Notes under the pieces: model-generated
What the model was told of the DNA's origin: nothing
The model's input: only the letters and a program-made list of their open reading frames with translations
The model's database searches: none
Position numbers and translations under genes: made by a program
Shown here: positions 7,252 through 16,711 of the stretch, piece after piece
Layout: every line of letters begins with the position of its first letter
Position numbering within the stretch: the stretch's first letter is position 1
From: Shimia marina
GTDB taxonomy: Bacteria > Pseudomonadota > Alphaproteobacteria > Rhodobacterales > Rhodobacteraceae
DNA: 64,000 nucleotides
Assembly: GCF_001458175.1 (NCBI RefSeq)
Contig: NZ_CYPW01000024.1
Location: 172,013-236,012, forward strand
Direction: 5' to 3'

Positions 7252-8775
7252 ATGAAAACACTATTCTTTTCACCTTCCTCTGCCATATCGGTTGCCGCGA
7301 TTTCGTTGGCAGCCTCTTGGGCGGCTCTGCCGGCGGCTGCACAGGACGAAGCCCCTGCACCAGAGGTCGTCGCGCTCACAGAGGCCTGCGATGCAGGCAC
7401 CGCAGAAAGCTGCTATCAACTTGGGCACCTTTACTATGGTGGTGAGGGCGTTTCCTGGGATGAAACCAAAGCAGCGGAACTTTACGTAAAGGCCTGCGAG
7501 GCCGGGTTTGAGCCAAGCTGTGCAGACGCGGGATATATGTATGAACGCGCCCGCGGAGTGGAGGTGGATCTCACACGCGCCGCGCAATATTATGCTGTCG
7601 GTTGTGAGGCCGGTGAGACCTGGTCCTGTGTGTCGGTTGGGCGCATGCACGAGCTTGCGCGGGGTGTTGTTGCAGATGACGCGCAGGCGGCGCATTTTTA
7701 TCAGCTGTCCTGTGATGGTGGTGATGCGGCTGGCTGTGCCTATCTGGGCGTGCTTCACGAGGAAGGACGCGGCGTCTCACAAGCCTATGATGTCGCGGCA
7801 CAGCTCTACGACAGAGCCTGTTATGGCGACGGCATGTCTTATGCCTGCTCCAAACTGGGTTTTTTAACGGAAAAAGGACAGGGCGTTGCGCGGGACGACA
7901 GGCAGGCAGCCCTGTTGCATTCCTATGCCTGTGACAGCGAAGAATGGGCCAGTTGCCGCGCATTGGGTCTGATTTACGAGTATGGGGAGGCGGGGATCAA
8001 AAACGGTCGTCTTGCGCTCAGCATGTATATGCAGGCTTGCGAAGGGCGCTACGGGTTTGATGCGGAAAGCTGTGCCTTTGCCGGGATCCTGCTTGAAAAT
8101 GGCGAAGTCACTGCGAAAGATACCAAACAGGCGGTCAAGTATTTTGAACGCAGCTGTGAAGCCGGCTCTGGGCTTGGGTGTGGTAAGCTCGGCAGCGCTT
8201 ATGCGCTTGCCATCGGTGTAGAAGAAGACTTGGCCAAGTCGGCCCATTATTCGGAAATCGCTTGTGAGCGTGACAATACCGTTGGCTGCTACAATGCAGG
8301 ATTGGCCTATGGTCTTGCGCGTGGCGTCGAAGAAGATCTGTCGCGCGCCTTCACTTACTTCCAGACCGCTTGTGACAAAGGGCATGTCTACGCTTGTACC
8401 AATCTGGGAGATGCTTATTCCAATGCGAAAGGCGTGGAGCGGGACCATCAAAAGGCCCATGTGCTGTATGAAAGCTCATGTGAAAAGGACGATGGGCTGG
8501 CCTGCAACAATCTGGCGTGGCTCTATCGGGATGCCGCAGGCGTGGTGCAGGACTATGCCAAAGCGCTGGATCTGTTTGTGCTGTCTTGTGACAAAGGCCA
8601 TATTCGCGGCTGCTATGCCGCAGGGTATCAATACCTGTTTGGCGAAGGTATTGCCAAAGACAAAGACCAAGCTGAGGTCTACCTCACCCAAGCATGTGAA
8701 GCTGATGTTCAACACGCCTGCGACCTGCTGGATGAAGAGTTTGGCGGTTTCAAATTCAAAAAGAAAAAACGCTGA
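7252..8775 (+). CDS. Secreted cysteine-rich Sel1-repeat protein (Hcp-like)
   Basis: This 507-residue protein has a signal peptide (cleavage expected after PAAAQ, about residue 31) and about thirteen Sel1-like repeats of ~36 residues. Each repeat carries a Cys pair spaced by 7-10 residues (for example CDAGTAESC, CEAGFEPSC, CDKGHIRGC), so about 26 cysteines could form one disulfide per repeat, as in Helicobacter Hcp proteins. The C-terminus is a basic tail (KFKKKKR). Such solenoids bind proteins or peptidoglycan in the periplasm or outside the cell; the partner is unknown. It stands alone and is followed by a strong terminator at 8794. Confidence 0.9.
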   Translation: MKTLFFSPSSAISVAAISLAASWAALPAAAQDEAPAPEVVALTEACDAGTAESCYQLGHLYYGGEGVSWDETKAAELYVKACEAGFEPSCADAGYMYERARGVEVDLTRAAQYYAVGCEAGETWSCVSVGRMHELARGVVADDAQAAHFYQLSCDGGDAAGCAYLGVLHEEGRGVSQAYDVAAQLYDRACYGDGMSYACSKLGFLTEKGQGVARDDRQAALLHSYACDSEEWASCRALGLIYEYGEAGIKNGRLALSMYMQACEGRYGFDAESCAFAGILLENGEVTAKDTKQAVKYFERSCEAGSGLGCGKLGSAYALAIGVEEDLAKSAHYSEIACERDNTVGCYNAGLAYGLARGVEEDLSRAFTYFQTACDKGHVYACTNLGDAYSNAKGVERDHQKAHVLYESSCEKDDGLACNNLAWLYRDAAGVVQDYAKALDLFVLSCDKGHIRGCYAAGYQYLFGEGIAKDKDQAEVYLTQACEADVQHACDLLDEEFGGFKFKKKKR

Positions 8776-8793
8776 TACAGGATCAGTGATTTT

Positions 8794-8828
8794 AAAAGGC
8801 CCGCAGGTTTGCTCCTGCGGGCCTTTTT
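8794..8828 (+). terminator. Rho-independent terminator after the Sel1 gene
   Basis: A perfect 10-bp GC-rich stem (GGCCCGCAGG/CCTGCGGGCC, loop TTTGCT) is flanked by AAAA and a TTTTT run 19 bp past the stop codon. It could act in both directions. Confidence 0.9.
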
Positions 8829-8867
8829 ACTTTTGGGGCGTGTGTGATTGTCCCGACGCGGCTAAGT

Positions 8868-9335
8868 TTACGGAGCGACTTCGAAGTGGTCTTCGCGCAG
8901 CAATGCGGTGCCATCTGGCTGCATCACCCAGAGTTCATTGGTGATAATCCCATGCGCTTTGTTCATACGCCACTGCGCGGACACCTGTGCGGCATTCAGT
9001 GACTGGTCCACAACTTGTGTTGTGGTCTGTGTATAGACGATATCGTCATAGCCATTTTCAATCAGGTTTTGCCAAAAGGCTTGAATGGCGTCGCGGCCTT
9101 CAAAGGTGCCAAAGGGCTTGGCGACCATGATGGCGTCTTCTTCATAAAGTGCGGCGGCCGCGGTTGCGTCTCCGGCATTGAACGCATCGCGCCAGGCGCG
9201 GCTGGCGGTGGCCACGGCTGTGCTTAGGGCAAATTCGTCTGCGGCACGGGTCTCCGCGTCTTGAGCAAAAGCAGGTGCTGCGATGCTCATCGTCAAAGCG
9301 CCCAGAAGCGAGAGGGTGGGGAGGAATTTCATCAT
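8868..9335 (-). CDS. Secreted SnoaL/YybH-like NTF2-fold protein
   Basis: The product is 155 residues with a clear signal peptide (MMKFLPTLSLLGALTMSIAA, cleavage near AFA-QD). The mature part has the NTF2-like layout of the SgcJ/EcaC/YybH group: an N-terminal helix ending DAFNAGDATAAAALY, the DAIMV strand, a GRDAIQAFWQ helix and a C-terminal sheet. These proteins are often annotated as SgcJ/EcaC oxidoreductases, but their roles are mostly unknown. It is divergent from a LysR regulator starting 105 bp away, which may control it. Confidence 0.85.
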   Translation of the reverse strand: MMKFLPTLSLLGALTMSIAAPAFAQDAETRAADEFALSTAVATASRAWRDAFNAGDATAAAALYEEDAIMVAKPFGTFEGRDAIQAFWQNLIENGYDDIVYTQTTTQVVDQSLNAAQVSAQWRMNKAHGIITNELWVMQPDGTALLREDHFEVAP

Positions 9336-9439
9336 GGTGCTCCAATCTTCATGTTCTGCGCCATGATCTAGATCGTTTGATTGGTGTGAAAAATAGGCAT
9401 AGTATGAAGTATAAGTTCAGTTTTGGAGAACAATTGAAT

Positions 9440-10339
9440 ATGCTGTCGCCTCTGCCGATGTCCTTTCTTGCCATTGTCGAAGCGGGGTCAATCACTGGTG
9501 CGGCAGACGCTCTGGGGGTGGCAAAATCGGCGGTCAGTCAAAATCTCAAACATCTGGAAGACACACTCGGCGTCAAACTGGCCATCAGAACAACACGCCG
9601 TTTCACTCTGACTCCCGCTGGTGAGCGCTATTATCAGCGATGCAAAGATATTGTGGCTTTGTCACACAGCGCTCGCACAGAGATGGAGGCCTATGGCGCC
9701 ACGCCCAAAGGGCCGTTTGTGATTACAGCGCCGCATGCGCTTATCGCGCCGGTTGTGGCGCCTGCACTGGCGCAGATGCTCAGGCGATTCTCGTCTCTGC
9801 AGCCGCGTGTGATCGCCGATGATGCCCGTCTGGATCTGGTGGCAGGAGGCATTGATCTGGCACTGACTGTTGGCGACCTGCCCGACAGCAGCCTGAAAGC
9901 GCAACGGGTGGGCGCCTTGTGCGATACTCTCTGTGTGGCTCCCGAATTGCTGGAAACCGGCCCATCGCCTTCAGCAGCAGAGTTTACGGACTGGATTCAG
10001 CAACTGCCTTATGTGGCTCATATGCGTGAGCCCGCCACTGTTACGTTTGCCTGCGACAGTGAGATAAGGGGCGATCTGCGATTTGTGCCCAACTTGCGCG
10101 GCAACACGGTCGACGCGGTTCTGGCCATGGCCAGAGAAGGGATGGGGGTGGCTTTGCTGCCGGATCTTGCGGTTGCCGAAGACCTTGCAGGAGGGAGGCT
10201 GGTCAGAGTGTGCTCTGCTCATAATCCCGCACCGGTTCCGATTTATGCGGTGCATGCTTATGACGCGTTGGTGCCGCTCTCTGTGCGCGAAGCAATTTTG
10301 GCGTTACGCCATCGGCTCTCTGAAAATGGGCCAACTTAG
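9440..10339 (+). CDS. LysR-family transcriptional regulator
   Basis: This 299-residue regulator has an N-terminal winged HTH (about 1-60: FLAIVEAGSITGAADALGVAKSA-type helix-turn-helix) and a C-terminal periplasmic-binding-protein-like effector domain (about 90-290). The ATG at 9440 is preferred over an in-frame ATG 36 bp upstream because GGAGAA lies 9 bp before it. It belongs to the subgroup often named LysR substrate-binding, DmlR-like, by its overall layout. It is divergent from the SnoaL-like gene, the usual arrangement for a local target. Confidence 0.9.
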   Translation: MLSPLPMSFLAIVEAGSITGAADALGVAKSAVSQNLKHLEDTLGVKLAIRTTRRFTLTPAGERYYQRCKDIVALSHSARTEMEAYGATPKGPFVITAPHALIAPVVAPALAQMLRRFSSLQPRVIADDARLDLVAGGIDLALTVGDLPDSSLKAQRVGALCDTLCVAPELLETGPSPSAAEFTDWIQQLPYVAHMREPATVTFACDSEIRGDLRFVPNLRGNTVDAVLAMAREGMGVALLPDLAVAEDLAGGRLVRVCSAHNPAPVPIYAVHAYDALVPLSVREAILALRHRLSENGPT

Positions 10340-10404
10340 GCGGCGGTAAGGGCGCGGATGCCATGGGCCGTTGCAGGGGGCACGCTGTTGGGCTGTTAAC
10401 GATT

Positions 10405-10442
10405 TAAAACGCAAAACGCGCCGGTTTTTACACCGACGCGTT
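10405..10442 (-). terminator. Rho-independent terminator of gatB
   Basis: On the minus strand, AACGCGTCGG and CCGGCGCGTT pair over 10 bp with one mismatch around an 8-nt loop, followed by TTGCGTTTT, 36 bp past the gatB stop. Confidence 0.6.
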
Positions 10443-10451
10443 ATGGCTGCG

Positions 10452-10471
10452 ATACCGACGCGATACCGACG
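10452..10471 (+). repeat. Dispersed intergenic repeat, copy 1
   Basis: The 20-mer ATACCGACGCGATACCGACG is two units of an ~11-bp motif. It recurs exactly, in reverse orientation, at 20197-20216. A partial unit (ACACCGACGCG) sits just upstream. Confidence 0.7.
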
Positions 10472-10477
10472 CAGCGT

Positions 10478-11986
10478 TTAGCCGTTCAGTTTCTGCGCCA
10501 CCAATTGGTTAACAGCCTTTGGGTTGGCCTTGCCGCCGGTGGCTTTCATCACCTGACCCACAAACCAGCCCGCCAGTTTCGGGTTCTGTTTCGCCTTTTC
10601 CACCTGCGCCGGATTGGCCGCGATGATCTCATCAAGAGCGGCTTCGATTGCGCCGGTGTCGGTCACCTGCTTGAGGCCTTTTTCTTCAACGATCTTAGCG
10701 GGATCGTCTTTGGTCTCGATGTGGATCTCAAGCACGTCTTTGGCGATCTTGGTGCTGATTTCGTCAGAGGCGACCATGGCAAGAATGGCGGCGTTGGCTT
10801 CAGGTGCGACCAGTTCTTGCGGGCGCACTTCGGCCTTATTGGCGCGGCCCAGCACTTCGTTGATCACCCAGTTTGCGGTCTTCTTGCCGTCACCTTTACC
10901 CACAGAGGCTTCAAAGTAGTCAGCCAGATCAACCTCAGCCGTCAGCACCGAAGCATCATATTCGGTCACGCCGTAGTCTTTGATAAAGCGTGACTTTTTC
11001 TGATCCGGCAGCTCTGGCAAGGTCTTGGCAATATCGTCCACCCAGCCTTGTTCGATCTCCAGTGGCAGCAGATCGGGATCCGGGAAGTAGCGATAATCAT
11101 GCGCTTCTTCTTTGGAGCGCATGGAGCGGGTTTCGTTCTTGTCCGGATCATAGAGACGGGTCTCTTGATCGACGGTGCCACCAGCCTCAACAATCGCGAT
11201 CTGACGACGGGCTTCATATTCGATCGCCGCCTGAATAAAGCGCATGGAGTTCATGTTCTTGATTTCGCAGCGGGTGCCGAGATGTGAGAAGTCCTGTGTT
11301 TCCATGTACTTCTCATACTGGCCCGGACGGCAGATGGAGACGTTCACGTCCGCACGCAGGTTGCCGTTCTGCATGTTGCCGTCACAGGTGCCCAGATAGC
11401 GCAGGATCTGACGCATCTTGGTGACATATGCGGCGGCCTCTTCTGGCCCACGAATGTCAGGGCGGCTCACGATTTCCATCAGCGCCACACCAGTGCGGTT
11501 CAGGTCCACGAAGGACATGTTTGGATCCATGTCGTGCACAGATTTGCCGGCATCCTGCTCCAAGTGGATGCGCTCAACACGCACCAAACGCGCCACACCG
11601 GGGCCCATATCCACAAGGATTTCGCCCTCGCCCACAATGGGTTCATAAAGCTGGGAAATCTGGTAGCCCTGCGGCAGATCCGGGTAGAAATAGTTCTTGC
11701 GGTCAAAGGCGGATTTCAGGTGAATCTCGGCATTCAGGCCAAGGCCTGTGCGCACTGCTTGCTCCACGCAGTATTCGTTGATGACAGGCAGCATGCCCGG
11801 CATGGCACTGTCCACGAAGGCTACGTTGGAGTTGGGTTCGGCACCAAAAGCGGTTGAGGCGCCGGAAAACAGCTTCGCATTGGAAGAAACCTGCGCGTGG
11901 ACCTCCATGCCAATGACCAATTCCCAGTCATGTTTGGCACCCGCGATCACTTTGGGTTTGGGGGTCTCATATGTCAGGTCGAGCAT
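10478..11986 (-). CDS. gatB: Asp-tRNA(Asn)/Glu-tRNA(Gln) amidotransferase subunit B
   Basis: GatB is the kinase/transamidase subunit of GatCAB. It activates the misacylated side chain with ATP and amidates it with ammonia delivered from GatA, making Gln-tRNA(Gln) and Asn-tRNA(Asn). The 502-residue length is normal. Family hallmarks are visible: the [16 protein letters not shown] segment, [14 protein letters not shown], the [12 protein letters not shown] and [11 protein letters not shown] stretches, [10 protein letters not shown], and the C-terminal YqeY-like helical tail ([17 protein letters not shown]). gatA and gatC are not adjacent, as is usual in this group. The gene is followed by a terminator. 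Confidence 0.97.
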   Translation of the reverse strand: MLDLTYETPKPKVIAGAKHDWELVIGMEVHAQVSSNAKLFSGASTAFGAEPNSNVAFVDSAMPGMLPVINEYCVEQAVRTGLGLNAEIHLKSAFDRKNYFYPDLPQGYQISQLYEPIVGEGEILVDMGPGVARLVRVERIHLEQDAGKSVHDMDPNMSFVDLNRTGVALMEIVSRPDIRGPEEAAAYVTKMRQILRYLGTCDGNMQNGNLRADVNVSICRPGQYEKYMETQDFSHLGTRCEIKNMNSMRFIQAAIEYEARRQIAIVEAGGTVDQETRLYDPDKNETRSMRSKEEAHDYRYFPDPDLLPLEIEQGWVDDIAKTLPELPDQKKSRFIKDYGVTEYDASVLTAEVDLADYFEASVGKGDGKKTANWVINEVLGRANKAEVRPQELVAPEANAAILAMVASDEISTKIAKDVLEIHIETKDDPAKIVEEKGLKQVTDTGAIEAALDEIIAANPAQVEKAKQNPKLAGWFVGQVMKATGGKANPKAVNQLVAQKLNG

Positions 11987-12060
11987 CGCTCACGCTCCTT
12001 AGATATCTGGCTGATCTGCGTTCTAGGCCAGCCAGACATGAGGAGCAAGAGGTCAGTGGC

Positions 12061-13383
12061 CTATGGGTTCACCTGAGTGATGCCTTCGGGTGTGAAATAG
12101 ACCGTTTGCCCAGCCTGAAGGCCGCTCATGAACGGCATGGCCACCGCTTGCAGCGCAATGTCGCGCCCTTTGGCTGAAAGGCGTTCTTTTGAGATCACAC
12201 GAGAGGTGTTTTCAAAGCCGATTTCAGCATGGCCCCATATCAGGGGATGAATTTCGCGCAGGTGATCTCGAACCACCATTTCAAAGCCCTGACGTAATGC
12301 GGGAGGCAGATCTGCCCGCAGCCCATCAGCACTGTGTTGCGCACGAGCATGTTGCCAACATCGATAAAGATGTGCCGCCATGAGGTTGGCGGAATGTTGA
12401 TCCCCGCTGCGCTGCAATGCGTCGGTGACCCCATCGACAAAATATTCTATTTCAAGGGTTTCCAACCCACGTGGGTCGACCAATAGGGCGTCAAACCACA
12501 CCCAAGCATAGGCACCAGCGCCCCAGACATCATATGTTTGTGCGGCGATACGGCGGGCTTGCAGGTCCAGTTGCGGAAAGTCACCATACCAACGTGGCAA
12601 CAGATAGTTGCCAAGCGCGCGCATGTGCCGAGGGTTGAATGGATCCAGCGCAATGAGCGATTCAAACTCGCGACACAGCGTGTTGAGAGGCTGGGCTTCG
12701 CCGGGCAAAAGCGCGCAGCGGGCCGCAGAGAGGGCTGGGGAGTGGCGTTCCTTTGGGCAAAATCTTTTCAGGATGTTTGTGGCACGCTCAAAGTGGGCCT
12801 CAAAAGCTTCTCTGTTGATTTCGCGCACATCTTCTTTGGCCGAGGCCCCGCGCCAAGCCCAGCCGACGTCAATATGCATATGCGCGACTACCAAAGCAAT
12901 TGGGTAGCTGTCTGGGTGTTCCTCTAGCAGGTACTCCATGGCCTCGATGCCAGCGAAGAAATCGGCGTCCTTAGCAGGGCGTCCGTGGAGAAGGGCATGT
13001 TCTGCGGCGCGTACGACATCTGAGCGTGCGCCAAACAACATGAGTTCCGCCAGGGGTGTGCCCGTCGCAGTTGCGGCTCTGTTTTGATCATGGGTTCGGA
13101 TCAGATCTTCGAGTTCTTCCCACCTTTCCTGACGCGCCAGAAACTGGCCGCGGTCACGCACCTGAGCACTTTCGATCTGATCGGGCGTTTCCGCGTTGAT
13201 CGGAATTTGCAGACGACTGAGCAAATCACGGTAGGTTTTGTTTCCCTCCGAAGTCTGGCCTACGGAGATGCTAGAACTGGATTGAGAGAAAACTTTGCCG
13301 AGTTTGCGCAGTGCAGGAGGTGCGATTGCGCTCACAGCAGGCGCGTGCGGCCCCTTGGTGCGGTATCTGGAAAACAGCTTCAT
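12061..13383 (-). CDS. Conserved-looking hypothetical protein, 440 residues
   Basis: I do not recognise this family. The first ~60 residues are basic and low in structure. The rest is rich in alpha-helix with alternating Ala/Leu and aromatic positions (for example HADFF-like, EAMEYLLEEHPDSYPIALVVAHMHIDVGWAW, RHMRALGNYLLPRWYG), which suggests a TPR-like solenoid. There is no signal peptide or membrane span. The codon use and GC level match the neighbours, so it is native rather than recently acquired. It lies between gatB and a small membrane-protein gene on the same strand, but with gaps of about 70-110 bp. Confidence 0.8.
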   Translation of the reverse strand: MKLFSRYRTKGPHAPAVSAIAPPALRKLGKVFSQSSSSISVGQTSEGNKTYRDLLSRLQIPINAETPDQIESAQVRDRGQFLARQERWEELEDLIRTHDQNRAATATGTPLAELMLFGARSDVVRAAEHALLHGRPAKDADFFAGIEAMEYLLEEHPDSYPIALVVAHMHIDVGWAWRGASAKEDVREINREAFEAHFERATNILKRFCPKERHSPALSAARCALLPGEAQPLNTLCREFESLIALDPFNPRHMRALGNYLLPRWYGDFPQLDLQARRIAAQTYDVWGAGAYAWVWFDALLVDPRGLETLEIEYFVDGVTDALQRSGDQHSANLMAAHLYRCWQHARAQHSADGLRADLPPALRQGFEMVVRDHLREIHPLIWGHAEIGFENTSRVISKERLSAKGRDIALQAVAMPFMSGLQAGQTVYFTPEGITQVNP

Positions 13384-13495
13384 CTCGACTCCCGTCCTGT
13401 CACTCCAGCCATTCTGTTGGAGCTTTCAGGCTAAAAAAGGGCACCAAGTTGAAATCATGCGGTCACGATTGGGTCGATGCAGCCACAAATTGTGG

Positions 13496-13924
13496 TCAGA
13501 TAATTTTCAGTCTCTCGTGCATCACAGGAATATCATGTGCTGCCATCGCCGCTTCAAAATCAGCGCGTGGAGGTAAAACATCTTGTGGAATCCGTACTTT
13601 TCCGCCATCGCCCATCTCTAGCGTCACGCGAAAAGCTACGTTCAAACGTGTGACGGTCTGCACCGCGCGGATGTTATGGAACGCAATGTTCGCCTCTTGT
13701 GTGACGTTTTTCCAATGCAGGCTGTCATCGTCGATAGAAAAATGCGTTACCGGGTTGAAGAGAACATCTACCAAAGACGGCACCGCAAGGAGAGATACAA
13801 GGAGGACAATGACCCAGTGCAGCCCTGCTACCAAAAGCGCCGAAATGCCGAATGCAAACAGGAGCACAACGGCAATACTCCGACGGTTGCGCCCGTAGGT
13901 TGTGTGTTGCAGTGCGCGGGTCAT
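13496..13924 (-). CDS. Small membrane protein with PH-like domain
   Basis: This 142-residue product has two adjacent hydrophobic helices (about 17-33 and 36-52) followed by a beta-rich domain of ~85 residues (FSIDDDSLHWKN...FRVTLEMGDGGKVRIP). That arrangement is seen in bacterial proteins with a bacterial PH (bPH) domain facing the cytoplasm. The function is unknown. Its stop-to-start distance to pepN is 571 codons away on the other side: it lies just downstream of pepN (15 bp), so the two are likely co-transcribed. Confidence 0.75.
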   Translation of the reverse strand: MTRALQHTTYGRNRRSIAVVLLFAFGISALLVAGLHWVIVLLVSLLAVPSLVDVLFNPVTHFSIDDDSLHWKNVTQEANIAFHNIRAVQTVTRLNVAFRVTLEMGDGGKVRIPQDVLPPRADFEAAMAAHDIPVMHERLKII

Positions 13925-13939
13925 TGTCTTTCCTCAGAT

Positions 13940-16501
13940 CTATGCATCAAGGATGCGCCCAACCATTTCTGATGTGTCCCGGCTGAGGTTGCTTTGAGTG
14001 GCGATGCGTTCCAGTTGTTCTTTTATGAGCGACTGGCGGTGGGCATCGTAGCGTTTCCAGGTTTGGAAGGCACTGCACATGCGCGCTGTCGTCTGTGGGT
14101 TCACCGGGTCCAGCTTGATCAGCCAATCTGCGAGAAGGGCATAGGCTGCGCCGCTTTGATGATGGAAACCGGCATGGTTCATGGCCAGAATACCCATGAC
14201 AGAACGGAATCGATTGGGATTTTTCATTTCAAAATCAGCATGTTGGGTGAGGGTGCGGGCAACGGTTGCAGAGTCTGCAGGTTTGGCATGCATCACTTGC
14301 AGCGAGAACCATTTGTCCATGACCAAGCGGTCGGACTGCCACTGATCATAGAAGGCTTGTAGCGCGCTTGCGCCTTTGCCTGCGTCAATCAAGGCGCTGA
14401 GCGCAGCCAGCTGCAATGTCATATTGTCGGCATGTGCGTATTGCTGAGAGGCCGTTGCCCCTCCGTCGAGGCGCGTTACAAGCGCCAGCGCGGCATTGGC
14501 GAGGCTGCGTTTTCCGGCGGGGCCTGCTTCAGGGCTGAAGGGGCCTTCAACCTGATTTTTTGCGTAGAGATCTGGGAGCATATCCGCAAAAGCTCGCGCT
14601 TTGGCGTCGCGCAGCGCTTCGCTTGCGGTGTGAATCGCGGCAGGATCTGGGATTTGGCCCATTTTGTGGATAACCCCTGCCAGTTCGGATTGTGAGGGCT
14701 GCCCAAGCATCAGAGCGCGGTAAGCGGGATCCAGAGTCTCATCACACAGAAGGGCTTTTAGCCCATCAAGGTAGGCGGCGTTGTGTGGCGCTCCTTCTAA
14801 GATGGCGCCCAACAGGCTGTCTCGTGCAAGATCGCGCCCTGCCTCCCAGCGATTGAAGGGGTCTGTGTCATGGGCCAGCAAAAAGGCGCGTCTGGTATTG
14901 TCTATGTCTTGTTTCAGGATCACCGGTGCCGAAAATCCGCGGAGGACAGATGCGATTGGCCGGGTCGTATGCCCTTCAAATGAGAAACTTTGTTCGGCTT
15001 TGTTTAATTCCAGAGCCATTGTTGGTTGCACTTCTTCGCCATCAGTATTGAGCAGACCAATGGCAACAGGGATGACCTGAGGGTGTTTTTCATCCTGACC
15101 CGGCGTGGGTGCGCTCTTTTGGCTGAGATGCAGCGTGAAGGTCTCGCCGTTATATTCTTCGCGCACCGTCACTTCGGGTGTTCCAGACTGGGAATACCAG
15201 AGTTTGAACTGTGTGAGATCGCGACCAGTGGTGTCTTCGAAGGCTTTGATCCAGTCCTCAATCGTGCAGGCCTGACCATCATGACGCTCAAAATAGAGGT
15301 CCAGCGCCTTGGCATAGGCGGCGTCTCCTACGAGTGTTTTGAGCATGCCGATCACTTCGGCGCCCTTTTCGTAGATGGTTGCCGTGTAAAAGTTGTTGAT
15401 TTCCTGAAAGCTTTCCGGCCGTACCGCATGAGAAAGAGGGCCTTGATCTTCAGGGAACTGACGTGCCCGCAGTGCGATCACATCATCGATCCGCTTGACC
15501 GGTTCTGAGCGCATGTCCGCCGTGAACTGCGCATCGCGAAACACTGTGAGTCCTTCTTTCAGGCAGAGCTGGAACCAATCGCGGCATGTGATCCGGTTGC
15601 CGGTCCAGTTGTGGAAGTACTCATGTGCAATGATCGCTTCGATCCGCTCAAAATTGCCGTCGGTTGCTGTTTCTGGAGAGGCGAGCACGCAGGAGCTGTT
15701 GAAGATGTTCAAGCCCTTGTTCTCCATCGCCCCCATATTGAAGTCATCCACAGCGACGATGTTGAATTCATCCAGATCATACTCACGCCCATAGACCTCT
15801 TCATCCCATGTCATGGATTTTTTCAGGGCTTCCATGCCAAAGGCGCATTTGCCCTCGTCTCCCGGACGCACCCAGATGGCCAGATCAACTTCAGTTCCAG
15901 ACTTGGTTGTAAACTGGTCAGTATGCGCAATCAGGTTACCTGCCACGAGAGCGAAGAGATAAGCCGGTTTGGGCCAAGGATCTGACCAAGTGGCAAAGCC
16001 TTCGCCTTTGCTTACCCCGTTGCCGTTTGACAGCATGACAGGGGTATTGTCGGCGTCTGCCTCGATCCGGACATCAAAAACGGACATGACGTCCGGCCGG
16101 TCGGGGTAGAATGTGATTTTACGAAATCCCTCTGCCTCACATTGAGTGCAATACATGCCATTGGACATGTAGAGACCTTCAAGAGCTGTGTTGGCTTCAG
16201 GGTTGATTTCCACTTCGGCCTCCCAAGTGAAGGCTGTGTCGGGCACGTCTGCCTGCAAGCCGCCCTCTACGTATGAAGGGGAGATCTCCTGTCCGTCGAT
16301 TTTGGCTGAGATGAGTTTAAGCTGTTCGCCGTGAAGGAAAAACATCTTGTCCGAGGTCGATGTATCGGGGGTGAACCGGATTTTGGAAAGCACGCGCGTG
16401 GCTGTGGGGTGTAACTTGAACGTCAGGTCCACATGCTCGACGATGTAACCAAAAGGTGTGTAATCCTTGAGATAGATCGTCTGCGGGGCGGCATCTTTCA
16501 T
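13940..16501 (-). CDS. pepN: Aminopeptidase N (M1 family)
   Basis: PepN is a cytoplasmic zinc aminopeptidase with broad specificity that completes protein turnover by removing N-terminal residues. The 853-residue product shows the substrate-anchoring GAMEN motif (about 257-261) and the zinc site HEYFHNWTG with the downstream Glu in CLKEGLTVF (HExxH-x18-E). The C-terminal helical domain is of the PepN type with DUF3458-like sections. The ATG at 16501 is preferred to one 12 bp upstream because GGAGAG lies in the right place. A small PH-like membrane protein gene follows within 15 bp. Confidence 0.95.
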   Translation of the reverse strand: MKDAAPQTIYLKDYTPFGYIVEHVDLTFKLHPTATRVLSKIRFTPDTSTSDKMFFLHGEQLKLISAKIDGQEISPSYVEGGLQADVPDTAFTWEAEVEINPEANTALEGLYMSNGMYCTQCEAEGFRKITFYPDRPDVMSVFDVRIEADADNTPVMLSNGNGVSKGEGFATWSDPWPKPAYLFALVAGNLIAHTDQFTTKSGTEVDLAIWVRPGDEGKCAFGMEALKKSMTWDEEVYGREYDLDEFNIVAVDDFNMGAMENKGLNIFNSSCVLASPETATDGNFERIEAIIAHEYFHNWTGNRITCRDWFQLCLKEGLTVFRDAQFTADMRSEPVKRIDDVIALRARQFPEDQGPLSHAVRPESFQEINNFYTATIYEKGAEVIGMLKTLVGDAAYAKALDLYFERHDGQACTIEDWIKAFEDTTGRDLTQFKLWYSQSGTPEVTVREEYNGETFTLHLSQKSAPTPGQDEKHPQVIPVAIGLLNTDGEEVQPTMALELNKAEQSFSFEGHTTRPIASVLRGFSAPVILKQDIDNTRRAFLLAHDTDPFNRWEAGRDLARDSLLGAILEGAPHNAAYLDGLKALLCDETLDPAYRALMLGQPSQSELAGVIHKMGQIPDPAAIHTASEALRDAKARAFADMLPDLYAKNQVEGPFSPEAGPAGKRSLANAALALVTRLDGGATASQQYAHADNMTLQLAALSALIDAGKGASALQAFYDQWQSDRLVMDKWFSLQVMHAKPADSATVARTLTQHADFEMKNPNRFRSVMGILAMNHAGFHHQSGAAYALLADWLIKLDPVNPQTTARMCSAFQTWKRYDAHRQSLIKEQLERIATQSNLSRDTSEMVGRILDA

Positions 16502-16711
16502 CGGTCTCTCCATCCTGAATGCCCTATTGGTTTAAGATTTCCTGCGGCGCCTGCAAGGGCTTAAAGGATTGGATTGGAAAGCAAGAAGCTTGCGCTTAAT
16601 TTATGAATATTTTTGAAAATCCCTTTGGTAAAAAAAGATAACCAATTTTGTTGCCTATCGGAAACTCATGCTCTAATTGAGAAATGTATCCAGTGGAAAG
16701 GGAGAGCCACA

